From the NCBI GenBank assembly GCA_012729055.1, contig JAAYDW010000024.1, positions 1 through 44,696 on the forward strand: DNA of 44,696 bases, read 5' to 3'. The notes under the pieces are model-generated. The model did no database searches, was not told where the DNA came from, and saw only the letters and a program-made list of their open reading frames with translations. A program made the translations under genes and the position numbers. Each line of letters begins with the position of its first letter. Positions within the stretch are counted from its first letter, which is position 1. Positions 1 through 7,877 of the stretch are shown piece by piece. The stretch comes from Deltaproteobacteria bacterium (GTDB lineage: Bacteria; Desulfobacterota; Syntrophia; Syntrophales; Smithellaceae).

Positions 1-1
1 G

Positions 2-724
2 AAAAAGACGGAGGACCTTCCGCGCATCCCCGTTTCACCCGCCGTCAAACCGCTGGAAAGTCTCAAGACCATGACCCGTTTTGACGGAACCACGAAAGCC
101 GGCAATGCGCTGGATGAAATTTCGACGCCCGAAGAGAAAAAACCCTCGGACGCGGTTGAAACGGAAAGGAAAACCGGTCCCCAGGATTTTGCGCCGGAAA
201 AAAAGGGCGGCAAAGGCAAATGGGTTCTGGCCGTCCTCATCGTCATCCTTTTGCTGATTGGCGGATATCTCTGGCTTTTCTCCATGAAAATGGCGCCCGG
301 TCCGGCGGATCTTTTAAAAACCTCCATCGGTTCGTCTCTGTCGTCCGCCAATGAAATCAACCTCTATAATGTCAGACAGAGACTTGTTTACAATGGGAAA
401 CTGGGCAAGAGCATTCGCGTGATTGAAGGAATTGCCGAGAACACGGCCTCCTATCCCGTCTCCAGAATCAAGATTGCCGCGAAAGTTTACGGCGCCGACG
501 GCGCTCTCTTGGGAACGATGGAGTCCTTCGGCGGCAATATCCTGGTGGATTCCAAACTGGAGAATATGGATGCGGCCGCATTGATCGCGGAGCTTCATCA
601 GGGAAAGGCGTCGGAAGACCCCATACCGCCCAAGGGCCAGATTCCCTTCATGGTCGTGTTCATCGACGAGACGGCGGGTGTGTACAAACTGTCCGTGGTT
701 CCGGTGGCATTTACCAAACATTAA
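2..724 (+). CDS. DUF3426-type membrane protein (5' end outside window)
   Basis: The reading frame is open from base 2 with no stop, so the gene begins upstream of the window; the ATG at 71 is internal. The visible part has a charged, low-complexity linker rich in Lys, Glu and Pro, one transmembrane helix (about residues 51-71 counted from the ATG at 71), and a C-terminal domain of about 120 residues. That domain has the beta-sandwich pattern of DUF3426: a GKLGKSIRVIEGIAEN strand, then conserved hydrophobic strands ending in a KLSVVPVAF-like strand. Proteins of this family usually begin with an MJ0042-type zinc ribbon, which would lie outside the window. The function of the family is unknown. 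I am confident of the domain type and of the 5' truncation. Confidence 0.7.
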   Translation, partial: KKTEDLPRIPVSPAVKPLESLKTMTRFDGTTKAGNALDEISTPEEKKPSDAVETERKTGPQDFAPEKKGGKGKWVLAVLIVILLLIGGYLWLFSMKMAPGPADLLKTSIGSSLSSANEINLYNVRQRLVYNGKLGKSIRVIEGIAENTASYPVSRIKIAAKVYGADGALLGTMESFGGNILVDSKLENMDAAALIAELHQGKASEDPIPPKGQIPFMVVFIDETAGVYKLSVVPVAFTKH

Positions 725-901
725 CGGCGGTCCGCCCGGCGAAAGCGCCCCGGACGGTTCGCAGCCGGCCTGAAAAAGGAAGGCACCCGGGCGCTTGTTT
801 CGGCGTTTTTTCAAAGATAATGCTTGCTTTTCGCCGCAATAGCCTGTAGGAACCCTTCTGGAATAGCGATTCGTATTGACCTTCCACCTTTCCTTGCCGG
901 A

Positions 902-1078
902 AATTTGCAAGGGTAATCCCGCTAATCATTACAGAATTCGAATGGTATGCCGCGTTTGGGCCGAATGATTCAGACGCTGGACAACCGTATGCAGAGGCCT
1001 GTCCTTACCAGCCTGACTGCGGTTTGCATCGGATTGAATCGAAAGTTGCGCTGGTTATACAATTTGCAAGGATAATCC
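902..1078 (+). repeat. Direct repeat in the leader region of the DEAD-box gene
   Basis: The 354-base stretch 725-1078 holds no convincing gene. Two 18-base copies, AATTTGCAAGGGTAATCC (902-919) and AATTTGCAAGGATAATCC (1061-1078), differ at one base and are 159 bases apart. The second copy contains the AAGGA ribosome-binding site of the helicase gene and ends at its ATG. The first copy has no open reading frame behind it. A duplicated translation-start region or a paired RNA-binding site are both possible. A weak promoter-like pair TTGAAT (1034-1039) and TATACA (1056-1061) with a 16-base spacer also lies here. Confidence 0.5.
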
Positions 1079-2353
1079 ATGAGTTTTGAGAAGTTTCGTT
1101 TAAATGAAAAAGTAATGGCCGGCGTTCGAACCGCCGGCTACAAAGAACCGACGCCGATTCAGGCGCAGGCCATCGGGCCGATCCTGGAAGGGCGCGATAT
1201 TCTGGGCCTGGCGCAGACCGGTACGGGAAAGACGGCCGCGTTTGTCCTGCCGCTCCTGCACCGTCTGATGCAGGGGCGCCGCGGCCGCGTCCGGGCGCTG
1301 GTTCTGGCGCCGACGCGCGAATTGGCCGAGCAGACCCATGAAGCGATTCTGCAACTGGGGCGGAAAACGGGTCTTACAAGCGCCACTGTTTACGGCGGCG
1401 TCAGCATCACCAATCAGATAGCCGGACTGCGATCGTGCGTGGATGTCGTCTGCGCCTGTCCCGGCCGTCTGCTGGATCATATCGGCCGCGGGACAATCGA
1501 CCTGTCCGCGCTGGACACGCTGATTCTCGATGAGGCGGATCATCTGTTCGACATGGGTTTCTTGCCGGACGTTCGCAGGATCGTCCGGCATCTGCCGACC
1601 CGTCGGCAGACCCTGCTTTTCTCCGCAACGATGCCTGCGGAAGTCCGCTCGCTGGCGAAGGATCTGCTCGACAATTCTGTTCACATCGAGATCGGCCGCC
1701 AGGCGCCGGCAGCGACGGTTTCCCACAAATTTTACCCGGTGCAAACCGGACAGAAAACCGCTCTGCTTCGGGACATCCTCGAGAAAACGGATATGCCGTC
1801 CGCATTGGTTTTCACCCGGACAAAATCGCGCGCCAAAAGTCTGGCCGCGCAGCTTTGTAAAATCGGCCATAAAGCCACCTCCCTGCACGGCAATTTGACG
1901 CAGCAGAAGCGCCGGCAGTCCCTGGACGGCTTCCGCGACGGTCGCTATGAAGTGATGATCGCCACGGATATCGCCGCGCGCGGCATTGACGTCACCGGCA
2001 TCTCTCATGTCATCAACTACGACATGCCGGCCACGTCCGACGCATTCATCCATCGGATCGGCAGAACCGGCCGGGCCGAGAAGACCGGCGACGCCCTGTC
2101 TTTTATCACCGGAGAGGATGCTACCCTGCTGCGCTCGCTGAAAAAATTGCTGGGAGAGAAATGGAAATATCAGGCGGTTTCCGGATTGACGGTGAGTCCG
2201 GCGGACTGCGAGAACGCGCCCGCCGCTGTTAGATCCGCGCGGCCCGTCTGCGGCAGGAAATCCGTTTCTTCCCGCACGTCGTCCGTGAAGCGGTCCGGCG
2301 GGCGGTCCTTTTCGGACGCCGGCTGGCTGTCCCGCGCGCCGCAGACGGCCTAA
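1079..2353 (+). CDS. rhlE: DEAD-box ATP-dependent RNA helicase, RhlE-like
   Basis: This is an ATP-dependent RNA helicase that remodels structured RNA, for example in ribosome assembly or cold adaptation. All core motifs are present in order: Q motif (GYKEPTPIQ, residues 20-28), Walker A AQTGTGKT (45-52), PTRELAEQ (78-85), CPGR (127-130, usually TPGR), DEAD (151-154), SAT (182-184), ATDIAARGID and HRIGRTGR in the second RecA domain. The last 60 or so residues form a basic, Ser/Arg/Gly-rich tail, as in RhlE-type proteins, which bind RNA through such tails. An AAGGA site lies 6 bases before the ATG. It stands alone, with a long upstream region carrying a direct repeat. RhlE is the nearest subfamily I recognise; the exact subfamily is less certain than the helicase call. 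Confidence 0.93.
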   Translation: MSFEKFRLNEKVMAGVRTAGYKEPTPIQAQAIGPILEGRDILGLAQTGTGKTAAFVLPLLHRLMQGRRGRVRALVLAPTRELAEQTHEAILQLGRKTGLTSATVYGGVSITNQIAGLRSCVDVVCACPGRLLDHIGRGTIDLSALDTLILDEADHLFDMGFLPDVRRIVRHLPTRRQTLLFSATMPAEVRSLAKDLLDNSVHIEIGRQAPAATVSHKFYPVQTGQKTALLRDILEKTDMPSALVFTRTKSRAKSLAAQLCKIGHKATSLHGNLTQQKRRQSLDGFRDGRYEVMIATDIAARGIDVTGISHVINYDMPATSDAFIHRIGRTGRAEKTGDALSFITGEDATLLRSLKKLLGEKWKYQAVSGLTVSPADCENAPAAVRSARPVCGRKSVSSRTSSVKRSGGRSFSDAGWLSRAPQTA

Positions 2354-2399
2354 CGGCGGTCTGCCCGATTCTGAATGTTTCGAATTTCCCCGAAAAATA

Positions 2400-2474
2400 T
2401 TGACAGGGAAACAGATTCTGCTAAGTTGAGTCCATTCATCCGGCCGTGTTGCGGCCGCCCCTCGCGGGCGGCCG
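2400..2474 (+). promoter_or_regulatory. Putative sigma-70 promoter and leader hairpin of the SPFH gene
   Basis: TTGACA at 2400-2405 is followed after 16 bases by TAAGTT (2422-2427). Downstream is a perfect 9-bp hairpin: CGGCCGCCC (2452-2460), loop CTCGC, GGGCGGCCG (2466-2474). It lies between the promoter and the GGAGGTG ribosome-binding site (2502-2508). It has no T-run, so it is more likely a leader RNA structure than a terminator. Confidence 0.4.
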
Positions 2475-2514
2475 ATGCGGCAAACATCATCAATTCCATC
2501 GGGGAGGTGTTGTC

Positions 2515-3321
2515 ATGAACGGACAGAAAGTGCCTGGAAAAGCCATTCTCATCGGGGCCGCCGGGCTTTTCCTGGTCCTGGTGATCCTCTCGACATATTT
2601 CGGCGTCGACGCGGGAGAACGCGGCGTGGTGCTGCGTTTCGGAGAGGTCAACCGCGTGGTTGAGCCGGGAGCGCGCTTCAAGATTCCCCTGGCGGAACAA
2701 GTGGTGTTCATGACGGTGCGCGTGCAGAAGACCACGACCAAAACGGAAGCGGCCAGCCGGGATCTCCAGACCGTGCAGACCACCATGGTGCTCAATTACA
2801 ACCTGGACCCGGCGAAGGCCGGTGAGATGTATTCCACGATCGGTCTCAGCTACAACGAGCGGGTGATCGATCCCGCCGTCAAGGAAAGCTTCAAGGCGGC
2901 GGCGGCTCGTTACACGGCCGAAGAGCTGATTTCCAAGCGCGAGACGCTAAAAGCCGAAGTCCGCAACTATCTGCGCGACCGGCTGGCCGTATACGGCGTC
3001 AATGTGGTGGATCTGTCCATTACGGATTTTGAGTTTTCCGTCGAATTCAACAAGGCCATTGAATCCAAGCAGACGGCCGAGCAGAATGCGCTGCGCGCCA
3101 AGCGCGATCTGGAGCGCATCAAGGTGGAGGCCGAACAGAAGGTTACCTCCGCTCGCGCGGAGGCTGAAGCGCTGCGCCTGCAGCGGCAGGTGATTTCACC
3201 GGAACTGATTCAGCTGCGCCGGATCGAAGCGCAGCTCAAGGCCATTGAGAAATGGGACGGGAAAATGCCCAGCGTGACCGGCGGCGCCGTGCCGTTCATT
3301 CAGGTGGAAAAAGCAAAATAG
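2515..3321 (+). CDS. SPFH/prohibitin-family membrane protein, HflC-like
   Basis: This 268-residue stomatin/prohibitin/HflC family protein has an N-terminal transmembrane anchor (residues 8-29) and an SPFH domain that starts with GVDAGERGVVLRFGEV. A long charged helical region (about 180-235, rich in Ala, Glu, Lys and Arg) probably forms a coiled coil. Family members assemble into rings on the membrane and often restrain membrane proteases such as FtsH. The ATG at 2515 is preceded by a strong GGAGGTG site 6 bases away; the frame stays open further upstream but those residues look untranslated. HflC usually sits behind HflK. No HflK is seen here, so it may be a stand-alone prohibitin-type protein. 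Confidence 0.85.
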   Translation: MNGQKVPGKAILIGAAGLFLVLVILSTYFGVDAGERGVVLRFGEVNRVVEPGARFKIPLAEQVVFMTVRVQKTTTKTEAASRDLQTVQTTMVLNYNLDPAKAGEMYSTIGLSYNERVIDPAVKESFKAAAARYTAEELISKRETLKAEVRNYLRDRLAVYGVNVVDLSITDFEFSVEFNKAIESKQTAEQNALRAKRDLERIKVEAEQKVTSARAEAEALRLQRQVISPELIQLRRIEAQLKAIEKWDGKMPSVTGGAVPFIQVEKAK

Positions 3322-3378
3322 TTCGCGCCGGAAAGAGCATAAAAAATTCTGTGTCCGGCGGTTTCCGCACGGACAGAG

Positions 3379-3408
3379 GAGCGCCCCTGTGAAAGGGCGC
3401 TCTTTTTT
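3379..3408 (+). terminator. Rho-independent terminator after the SPFH gene
   Basis: An 8-bp perfect stem, GAGCGCCC (3379-3386) with GGGCGCTC (3395-3402), encloses an 8-base loop and is followed by six T residues (3403-3408). It separates the SPFH gene from the exporter operon. Confidence 0.85.
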
Positions 3409-3469
3409 ATCGTGCGCTTTCGCCGGGCGCATCCCCTCGGCGGTGGAAGTCCCTGCCCCCAAAAAAACC

Positions 3470-3508
3470 TTGACTTTTTTACCGCGGAGATTTAACCACA
3501 TGGTTAAA
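3470..3508 (+). promoter_or_regulatory. Promoter with overlapping TetR-type operator
   Basis: A perfect palindrome TTTAACCA-CA-TGGTTAAA (3491-3508) lies 70 bases before the TetR gene. A -35 box TTGACT (3470-3475) is followed after 17 bases by TAACCA (3493-3498) as a poor -10, so the palindrome would cover the -10 and start site. That is the usual geometry for autorepression of a TetR gene and the exporter operon behind it. The palindrome is directly visible; its assignment to this regulator is inference. Confidence 0.6.
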
Positions 3509-3578
3509 CTGATCGGTATAACCATCCAGTCGGGTTCCTGCCGGGACGGTCGCCCGGACAAAACGGCCTGGAGAAAAA

Positions 3579-4190
3579 ATGGAGAAAATGAAAACGGCGG
3601 ATAAGATCCTGAACGCGGCCCGGGCGTCCTTTGCCGAAGACGGGTACAGCGGGACGCACATGGATGCCATCGCCCTGCGGGCGGGCGTCAATAAGGCCGC
3701 GCTGTATTATCACATCGGCGACAAGGACACGCTTTACGCTCGTGTGCTTCACGAGGTGCTGGGAAATGTCGCCGAAGGCGTCAAGCAGACGGTGGCGGCG
3801 GCCGACGGCCCTGAAGAGAAGCTCAGAAGTTATATCCGCTTTATGGCGGCGGTCGTGATCAGGAATCCTGAACTGCCGCCGATCATGATGCGGGAGCTCG
3901 CCGCCGGCGGCGTGCATCTGCCCCGTCTGGTCGTGGAAGATATCACCGGCGTCCTCGCGATCCTGATGGGAATTCTGGAAGACGGACGGAAGCAGGGGAT
4001 TTTTACGGACATCGTTCCTTTTCTCGTGCACACCATGATCATGGGCACGATTCTTTTATATTCAAAGGGCGAGCCGATCAAGGACCGGCTATCCTGGCTG
4101 CCCGCTTCCCTGAAACACCGTGACAGAAAACTGAAAGGCAGCCTGGGCGACGCGGTGGGCGAACTGGTCCTCAAAGCCATCAAAAAATGA
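3579..4190 (+). CDS. TetR/AcrR-family transcriptional repressor
   Basis: This is a 203-residue regulator. The N-terminal TetR helix-turn-helix is clear: KILNAARASFAEDGYSGT, then MDAIALRAGVNKAALYYH, then the D/K-rich turn before helix 4 (residues 5-50). The rest is an alpha-helical ligand-binding and dimerisation domain of normal length, resembling the C-terminal half of CecR/YbhR-type regulators. The start at 3579 has GGAG 6 bases upstream; a second ATG three codons later is possible. It is the first gene of a run leading into HlyD, two ATPases and two permeases, so it most likely represses that exporter and itself through the palindrome at 3491-3508. The inducer is unknown. Confidence 0.9.
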   Translation: MEKMKTADKILNAARASFAEDGYSGTHMDAIALRAGVNKAALYYHIGDKDTLYARVLHEVLGNVAEGVKQTVAAADGPEEKLRSYIRFMAAVVIRNPELPPIMMRELAAGGVHLPRLVVEDITGVLAILMGILEDGRKQGIFTDIVPFLVHTMIMGTILLYSKGEPIKDRLSWLPASLKHRDRKLKGSLGDAVGELVLKAIKK

Positions 4191-4211
4191 CCGGCAGGCC
4201 GGGAGTCGAAT

Positions 4212-5225
4212 GTGAAAAAGAAAATTGTCATCGCGGTTTTTGTTTTGCTTTTTGTCGGCGTGGGACTGCTCGTTTTTATCGGGCAGCAGCGCAAAAACAG
4301 CGGGGAGCTGTTCTACTCGGGAACCGTTGAGGCCACGCAGGCCAGGCTTTCCTTTCAGGCGCCGGGCCGCGTCGCGAAGGTTTTCGTCCAGGAGGGCCAG
4401 GCGGTGAAGAAGGACCAGCTGCTTGCGGCGCTGGACCGGGCGGAATTCGCAACGCGCCTCGAACAGGCCCGGGCCAACCGGGAGCGCGCCGAAAAAACGA
4501 AGCAGCAGCTCGAGACGGCGCTGAAACTCTACCAGAAAACCCTGCCCGCGGAAGTCGCGCGGGCAGAGGCCGCGGTAAAAAGCGCCGAAGATTCCCTGGC
4601 GGACGCGGAAAAGAACTATCGGCGCTTCGAAGAGCTTTTCCGCCAGGAAGTAGTGACGGAAAAGGAGCGCGACACGCTGAAACTCCACTACGACGTAAGC
4701 CGGTCGCGCCTGGAGGAGGCTGAAGCGGTGCTCAGACTGGCGCGCGGCAATCTGCTCCGCATCGACGCGGCCGCCAAGGATATTGCCGCGGCAGACGCGC
4801 AGATCGCCGCGGCCCGCGCGGCGCAGGAGCAGGCGGCCATTGTGCTGGACTATACGGAGTTGAAATCGCCGGCCGACGGCGTGATCACGAGCCGCAACAT
4901 CGAACCGGGCGAGACGGTCAGCATCGGTCGGGAAGTTCTGACTGTTTCCGAACTCGCGCGCGTGGATTTGAAAATCTACGTCGGCGAAACGGAAATCGGA
5001 AAAGTCCGGCCCGGCCAAAAGGTGAAGGTCGGCGTCGACACCTTTCCGGAGAAAACCTATGACGGCGTGGTGTCCTTCGTTTCTCCGGAGGGAGAGTTTA
5101 CGCCGAAGATCATCCAGACCCAGAAGGAAAGAGTCAAGCTGGTTTACCGGGTGAAAGTGTCTGTCGCCAATCCCCGCTATGAACTCAAGCCGGGCATGCC
5201 GGCGGACGCCCGTCTGGTCCCGTAA
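4212..5225 (+). CDS. HlyD-family periplasmic adaptor, YbhG-like
   Basis: This 337-residue membrane-fusion protein links an inner-membrane ABC exporter to the periplasm or an outer-membrane channel. It starts with GTG at 4212, close behind the TetR stop. Residues 4-22 form an uncleaved membrane anchor. A biotinyl-lipoyl half motif (FQAPGRVAKVFVQEGQAV) comes next, then a long Ala/Glu/Arg-rich coiled-coil hairpin (about 75-210), the second lipoyl half (LKSPADGVITSRNIEPGETV) and a beta-barrel domain. The order TetR, HlyD, ABC, ABC, permease, permease matches the E. coli cecR-ybhGFSR locus, so an efflux role for small hydrophobic compounds is likely. The substrate cannot be read from sequence. Confidence 0.9.
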   Translation: MKKKIVIAVFVLLFVGVGLLVFIGQQRKNSGELFYSGTVEATQARLSFQAPGRVAKVFVQEGQAVKKDQLLAALDRAEFATRLEQARANRERAEKTKQQLETALKLYQKTLPAEVARAEAAVKSAEDSLADAEKNYRRFEELFRQEVVTEKERDTLKLHYDVSRSRLEEAEAVLRLARGNLLRIDAAAKDIAAADAQIAAARAAQEQAAIVLDYTELKSPADGVITSRNIEPGETVSIGREVLTVSELARVDLKIYVGETEIGKVRPGQKVKVGVDTFPEKTYDGVVSFVSPEGEFTPKIIQTQKERVKLVYRVKVSVANPRYELKPGMPADARLVP

Positions 5226-5237
5226 GCGGAGGAGGCG

Positions 5238-6011
5238 ATGGCGGATCTATCCGACATGGCGCACCCGATGGTGGACGTCAAAAACCTTTCGGTTCGTTTC
5301 GGGAGGATCGCTGCCGTCCGGGACGTTTCGCTCTGCGTGGAGGCGGGCGTCATTTTTGGGCTGGTCGGCTCCGACGGGGCCGGCAAATCCAGCGTACTCA
5401 GGCTTCTGGCGGGGATGCTGCGGCCCGCGCAGGGCGAGATCTACATCGACGGCCTCAACGCCGCCCGGGAGCGGCGGAAGCTCAAGCATCGCATAGGCTA
5501 CATGCCTCAGCGTTTCGGCCTCTATCCGGATCTCACCGTGGATGAAAACATGGATTTTTTCATGGATGTTTTCGGCGTGGCGCGGGCCCAGCGGAAAGAA
5601 CGGCGGGAAAAATATCTCGGCTTTTCCAATCTGCTGCCCTTCGCCGGACGAATGGCCGGCAATCTGTCCGGCGGCATGAAGCAGAAGCTCGGCCTGGCCT
5701 GCGTGCTGGTCCATGAACCGAGGCTCCTGGTGCTGGACGAGCCGACCAACGGCGTTGATCCCGTCTCCCGCCGGGAATTCTGGGATATTCTGATCCGCAT
5801 GAAAGAGTCGGGCATGACGATTGTGGTGTCCACCGCCTACTTGGACGAAGGCGAAAAGTGCGACCGGCTGGCCCTGATGCATGCGGGCGTCCTTTTGGAG
5901 CAAAATGTTCCCGCCGTCATCCGCGGCGCGCATCCCTCGCTGGAAGCGGCGGTCATCGCGCGGATCCGGGAAGCGGACAAGGAGCTGGCGCATGACCTCT
6001 TCTCCCTCTGA
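5238..6011 (+). CDS. ABC transporter ATPase, first half of a split YbhF-type pair
   Basis: This is a 257-residue nucleotide-binding protein. Walker A is GSDGAGKS (44-51), the signature LSGG (143-146) is canonical, and Walker B is LLVLDEP (163-169). At the H-loop the histidine is replaced: the sequence reads VVSTAYLDE, with Ala200 where His is expected. RBS GGAGGAGG lies just before the ATG at 5238. The 3' end overlaps the next ATPase by 20 bases. In E. coli YbhF the two ATPase domains are fused; here they are separate genes. The pair probably acts as a heterodimer with the two ABC-2 permeases downstream. Confidence 0.93.
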   Translation: MADLSDMAHPMVDVKNLSVRFGRIAAVRDVSLCVEAGVIFGLVGSDGAGKSSVLRLLAGMLRPAQGEIYIDGLNAARERRKLKHRIGYMPQRFGLYPDLTVDENMDFFMDVFGVARAQRKERREKYLGFSNLLPFAGRMAGNLSGGMKQKLGLACVLVHEPRLLVLDEPTNGVDPVSRREFWDILIRMKESGMTIVVSTAYLDEGEKCDRLALMHAGVLLEQNVPAVIRGAHPSLEAAVIARIREADKELAHDLFSL

Positions 6012-6747
6012 TGCCATTGTCGTCACCGGGCTGGAAAAGAAATTCGGGGATTTCGTCGCGGTCGATAAAATCAGCTTTTCGGTCCGGAAAGGCGAAATCT
6101 TCGGCTTTCTCGGCTCCAACGGGTCGGGCAAGTCCACCACCATCCGCATGCTGTGCGGCATTCTTACGCCGACCTCCGGGACGGGCGTCGTCGCGGGGTA
6201 CGACATGGTGCGCGAGCCGGAAGCCGTGAAGCAGTCCATCGGCTACATGTCGCAAAAATTTTCCTTGTACGAAGACCTGACGCCTTACGAAAACGTGCGC
6301 TTTTACCTGGGCGTGTACAGCGTGCCGCAGAAGGACTGGCCCGAACGCATCGACTGGATTTTGAACATGACGCGCCTGTCGGAGGCGCGCCACCGCCTGA
6401 CGGGGGAGCTGCCGCCGGGCTGGCGCCAGAGGCTGGCGCTGGGGTGCGCGCTTTTGCACCGGCCGCGGATTTTGTTTCTCGACGAACCGACGTCGGGCGT
6501 CGATCCCCTGACCCGCGCGCATTTCTGGAATTTCATCCGCGAACTTGCCGCCTCGGGCATCACGATCTTTGTGACGACGCACTACATGGACGAGGCGCGG
6601 TTCTGCGAGCGGATCGTCATGATCAACGCCGGCCGGATCGTGGCTATGGGATCGCCTTCGGAAATCATTGCGTCGGCCTGTCCGGATGAGCCAAAGGCCG
6701 ATCTCGCCGATGCTTTTGTCCGTTTGATGAAGAGGAACCAAGCGTGA
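5992..6747 (+). CDS. ABC transporter ATPase, second half of a split YbhF-type pair
   Basis: This is a 251-residue ATPase starting at the ATG at 5992 (RBS GGAG at 5981-5984), inside the end of the previous gene. Longer readings of this frame only add residues from the overlapped gene. Walker A is GSNGSGKS (41-48), Walker B is ILFLDEP (160-166), and the H-loop histidine is present (VTTHYMDE, His197). The signature is degenerate: ELPPGWRQR (139-147) stands where LSGGxxQR is expected. These features are the complement of those in the preceding ATPase, so a heterodimer would have one regular and one degenerate ATP site. The last 4 bases overlap the GTG start of the first permease. Confidence 0.93.
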   Translation: MTSSPSDAIVVTGLEKKFGDFVAVDKISFSVRKGEIFGFLGSNGSGKSTTIRMLCGILTPTSGTGVVAGYDMVREPEAVKQSIGYMSQKFSLYEDLTPYENVRFYLGVYSVPQKDWPERIDWILNMTRLSEARHRLTGELPPGWRQRLALGCALLHRPRILFLDEPTSGVDPLTRAHFWNFIRELAASGITIFVTTHYMDEARFCERIVMINAGRIVAMGSPSEIIASACPDEPKADLADAFVRLMKRNQA

Positions 6748-7877
6748 ATCCCGTAAGACTCAAAGCGATGGTCAGGAAGGAATTTTATCATCTGATCCGC
6801 GATGTCCGGAGCCTCTATCTGGCGTTTGCCGTACCGCTTTTGCTCATCATCCTGTTCGGCTACGCGCTGAGCCTGGACGTGGATCACATCAAAACCGTCG
6901 TTGCGGACTACGACCGCTCGGCGGAAAGCCGCGATTTTCTGGAACGGCTGTCCGCTTCCCCCTATTTCGATATTGTCGCCCAACCGGATTCCGACGCAAA
7001 GATCGGCGGCTATCTGGACCGGGATGCCGCGTCCGTGGCGATCATCATTCCGCCCGGTTTTGAGCGGACGATCCGGGCGGATCGCGACGCGCAGATGCAG
7101 ATCATCATCGACGGCAGCGACCCGATATTCGCCGGCGCCGTACGCGGCTACCTGACGGCTTTTACCGACGCGTCGAACGCAGACCGGCTCCGGGCGTTTC
7201 TCAACCGCGGGGGCCAGAAGGCCATCGAGCCTCCCGTGGACGGTCGGATCCGCGTCTGGTTTAATGAAGACATGGAAAGCCGGAATTTCATTCTGCCGGG
7301 GATCATCGCCATCATCATCATGATCGCCGGCGCCATGCTGACGTCGCTGGTGATCGCCCGGGAGTACGAAAGCGGTACCATGGAAACGATCCGGTCTCTG
7401 CCGTTGACCGCGGGAGAATTTCTGCTGGGGAAGGCGATTCCCTATTTTTTCATCGGATTCATCGACGTGCTCGTCGCCGTGCTGCTGGGACAGGTTCTTT
7501 TCGGCGTTGTGATGAAGGGAAATTTCTGGCTGATGATCCTCGCTACGTCTCTGTACCTGGTGTCCGCCCTGTTTCTGGGGCTTCTGATCTCGTCCGCCAC
7601 CAAGTCCCAGCTGATGGCTAACCAGGCGGCGGTCATGCTGACCTATCTGCCGTCGCTGCTCTTGTCCAATTTCGTCTTTCCGATCATCAACATGCCGGCG
7701 GTGCTGCAATGGCTGACCTACCTGGTGCCGGCGCGCTACTACATCGACGTTCTGGTGGGGGTTTATCTGCGCGACACCGGTCTGCGCTACCTGGGGACGG
7801 ACCTGGCCGTGCTGGGCGGCATGTGCCTTCTGCTTACGGCCGCCAACTTCCTGCTCCTGAAGAAGGAGGGCCTGTGA
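6744..7877 (+). CDS. ABC-2 type permease, YbhS-like
   Basis: This 377-residue inner-membrane subunit has the ABC-2 layout: an N-terminal helix (about residues 22-42), a large periplasmic domain of about 130 residues, then five hydrophobic segments in the C-terminal half. The motif REYESGTMETIRSLPLT before the second helix group is the conserved coupling region of this family. It starts with GTG, overlapping the preceding ATPase stop by 4 bases, which implies translational coupling. It would form the transmembrane channel with the next permease. Confidence 0.92.
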   Translation: MNPVRLKAMVRKEFYHLIRDVRSLYLAFAVPLLLIILFGYALSLDVDHIKTVVADYDRSAESRDFLERLSASPYFDIVAQPDSDAKIGGYLDRDAASVAIIIPPGFERTIRADRDAQMQIIIDGSDPIFAGAVRGYLTAFTDASNADRLRAFLNRGGQKAIEPPVDGRIRVWFNEDMESRNFILPGIIAIIIMIAGAMLTSLVIAREYESGTMETIRSLPLTAGEFLLGKAIPYFFIGFIDVLVAVLLGQVLFGVVMKGNFWLMILATSLYLVSALFLGLLISSATKSQLMANQAAVMLTYLPSLLLSNFVFPIINMPAVLQWLTYLVPARYYIDVLVGVYLRDTGLRYLGTDLAVLGGMCLLLTAANFLLLKKEGL

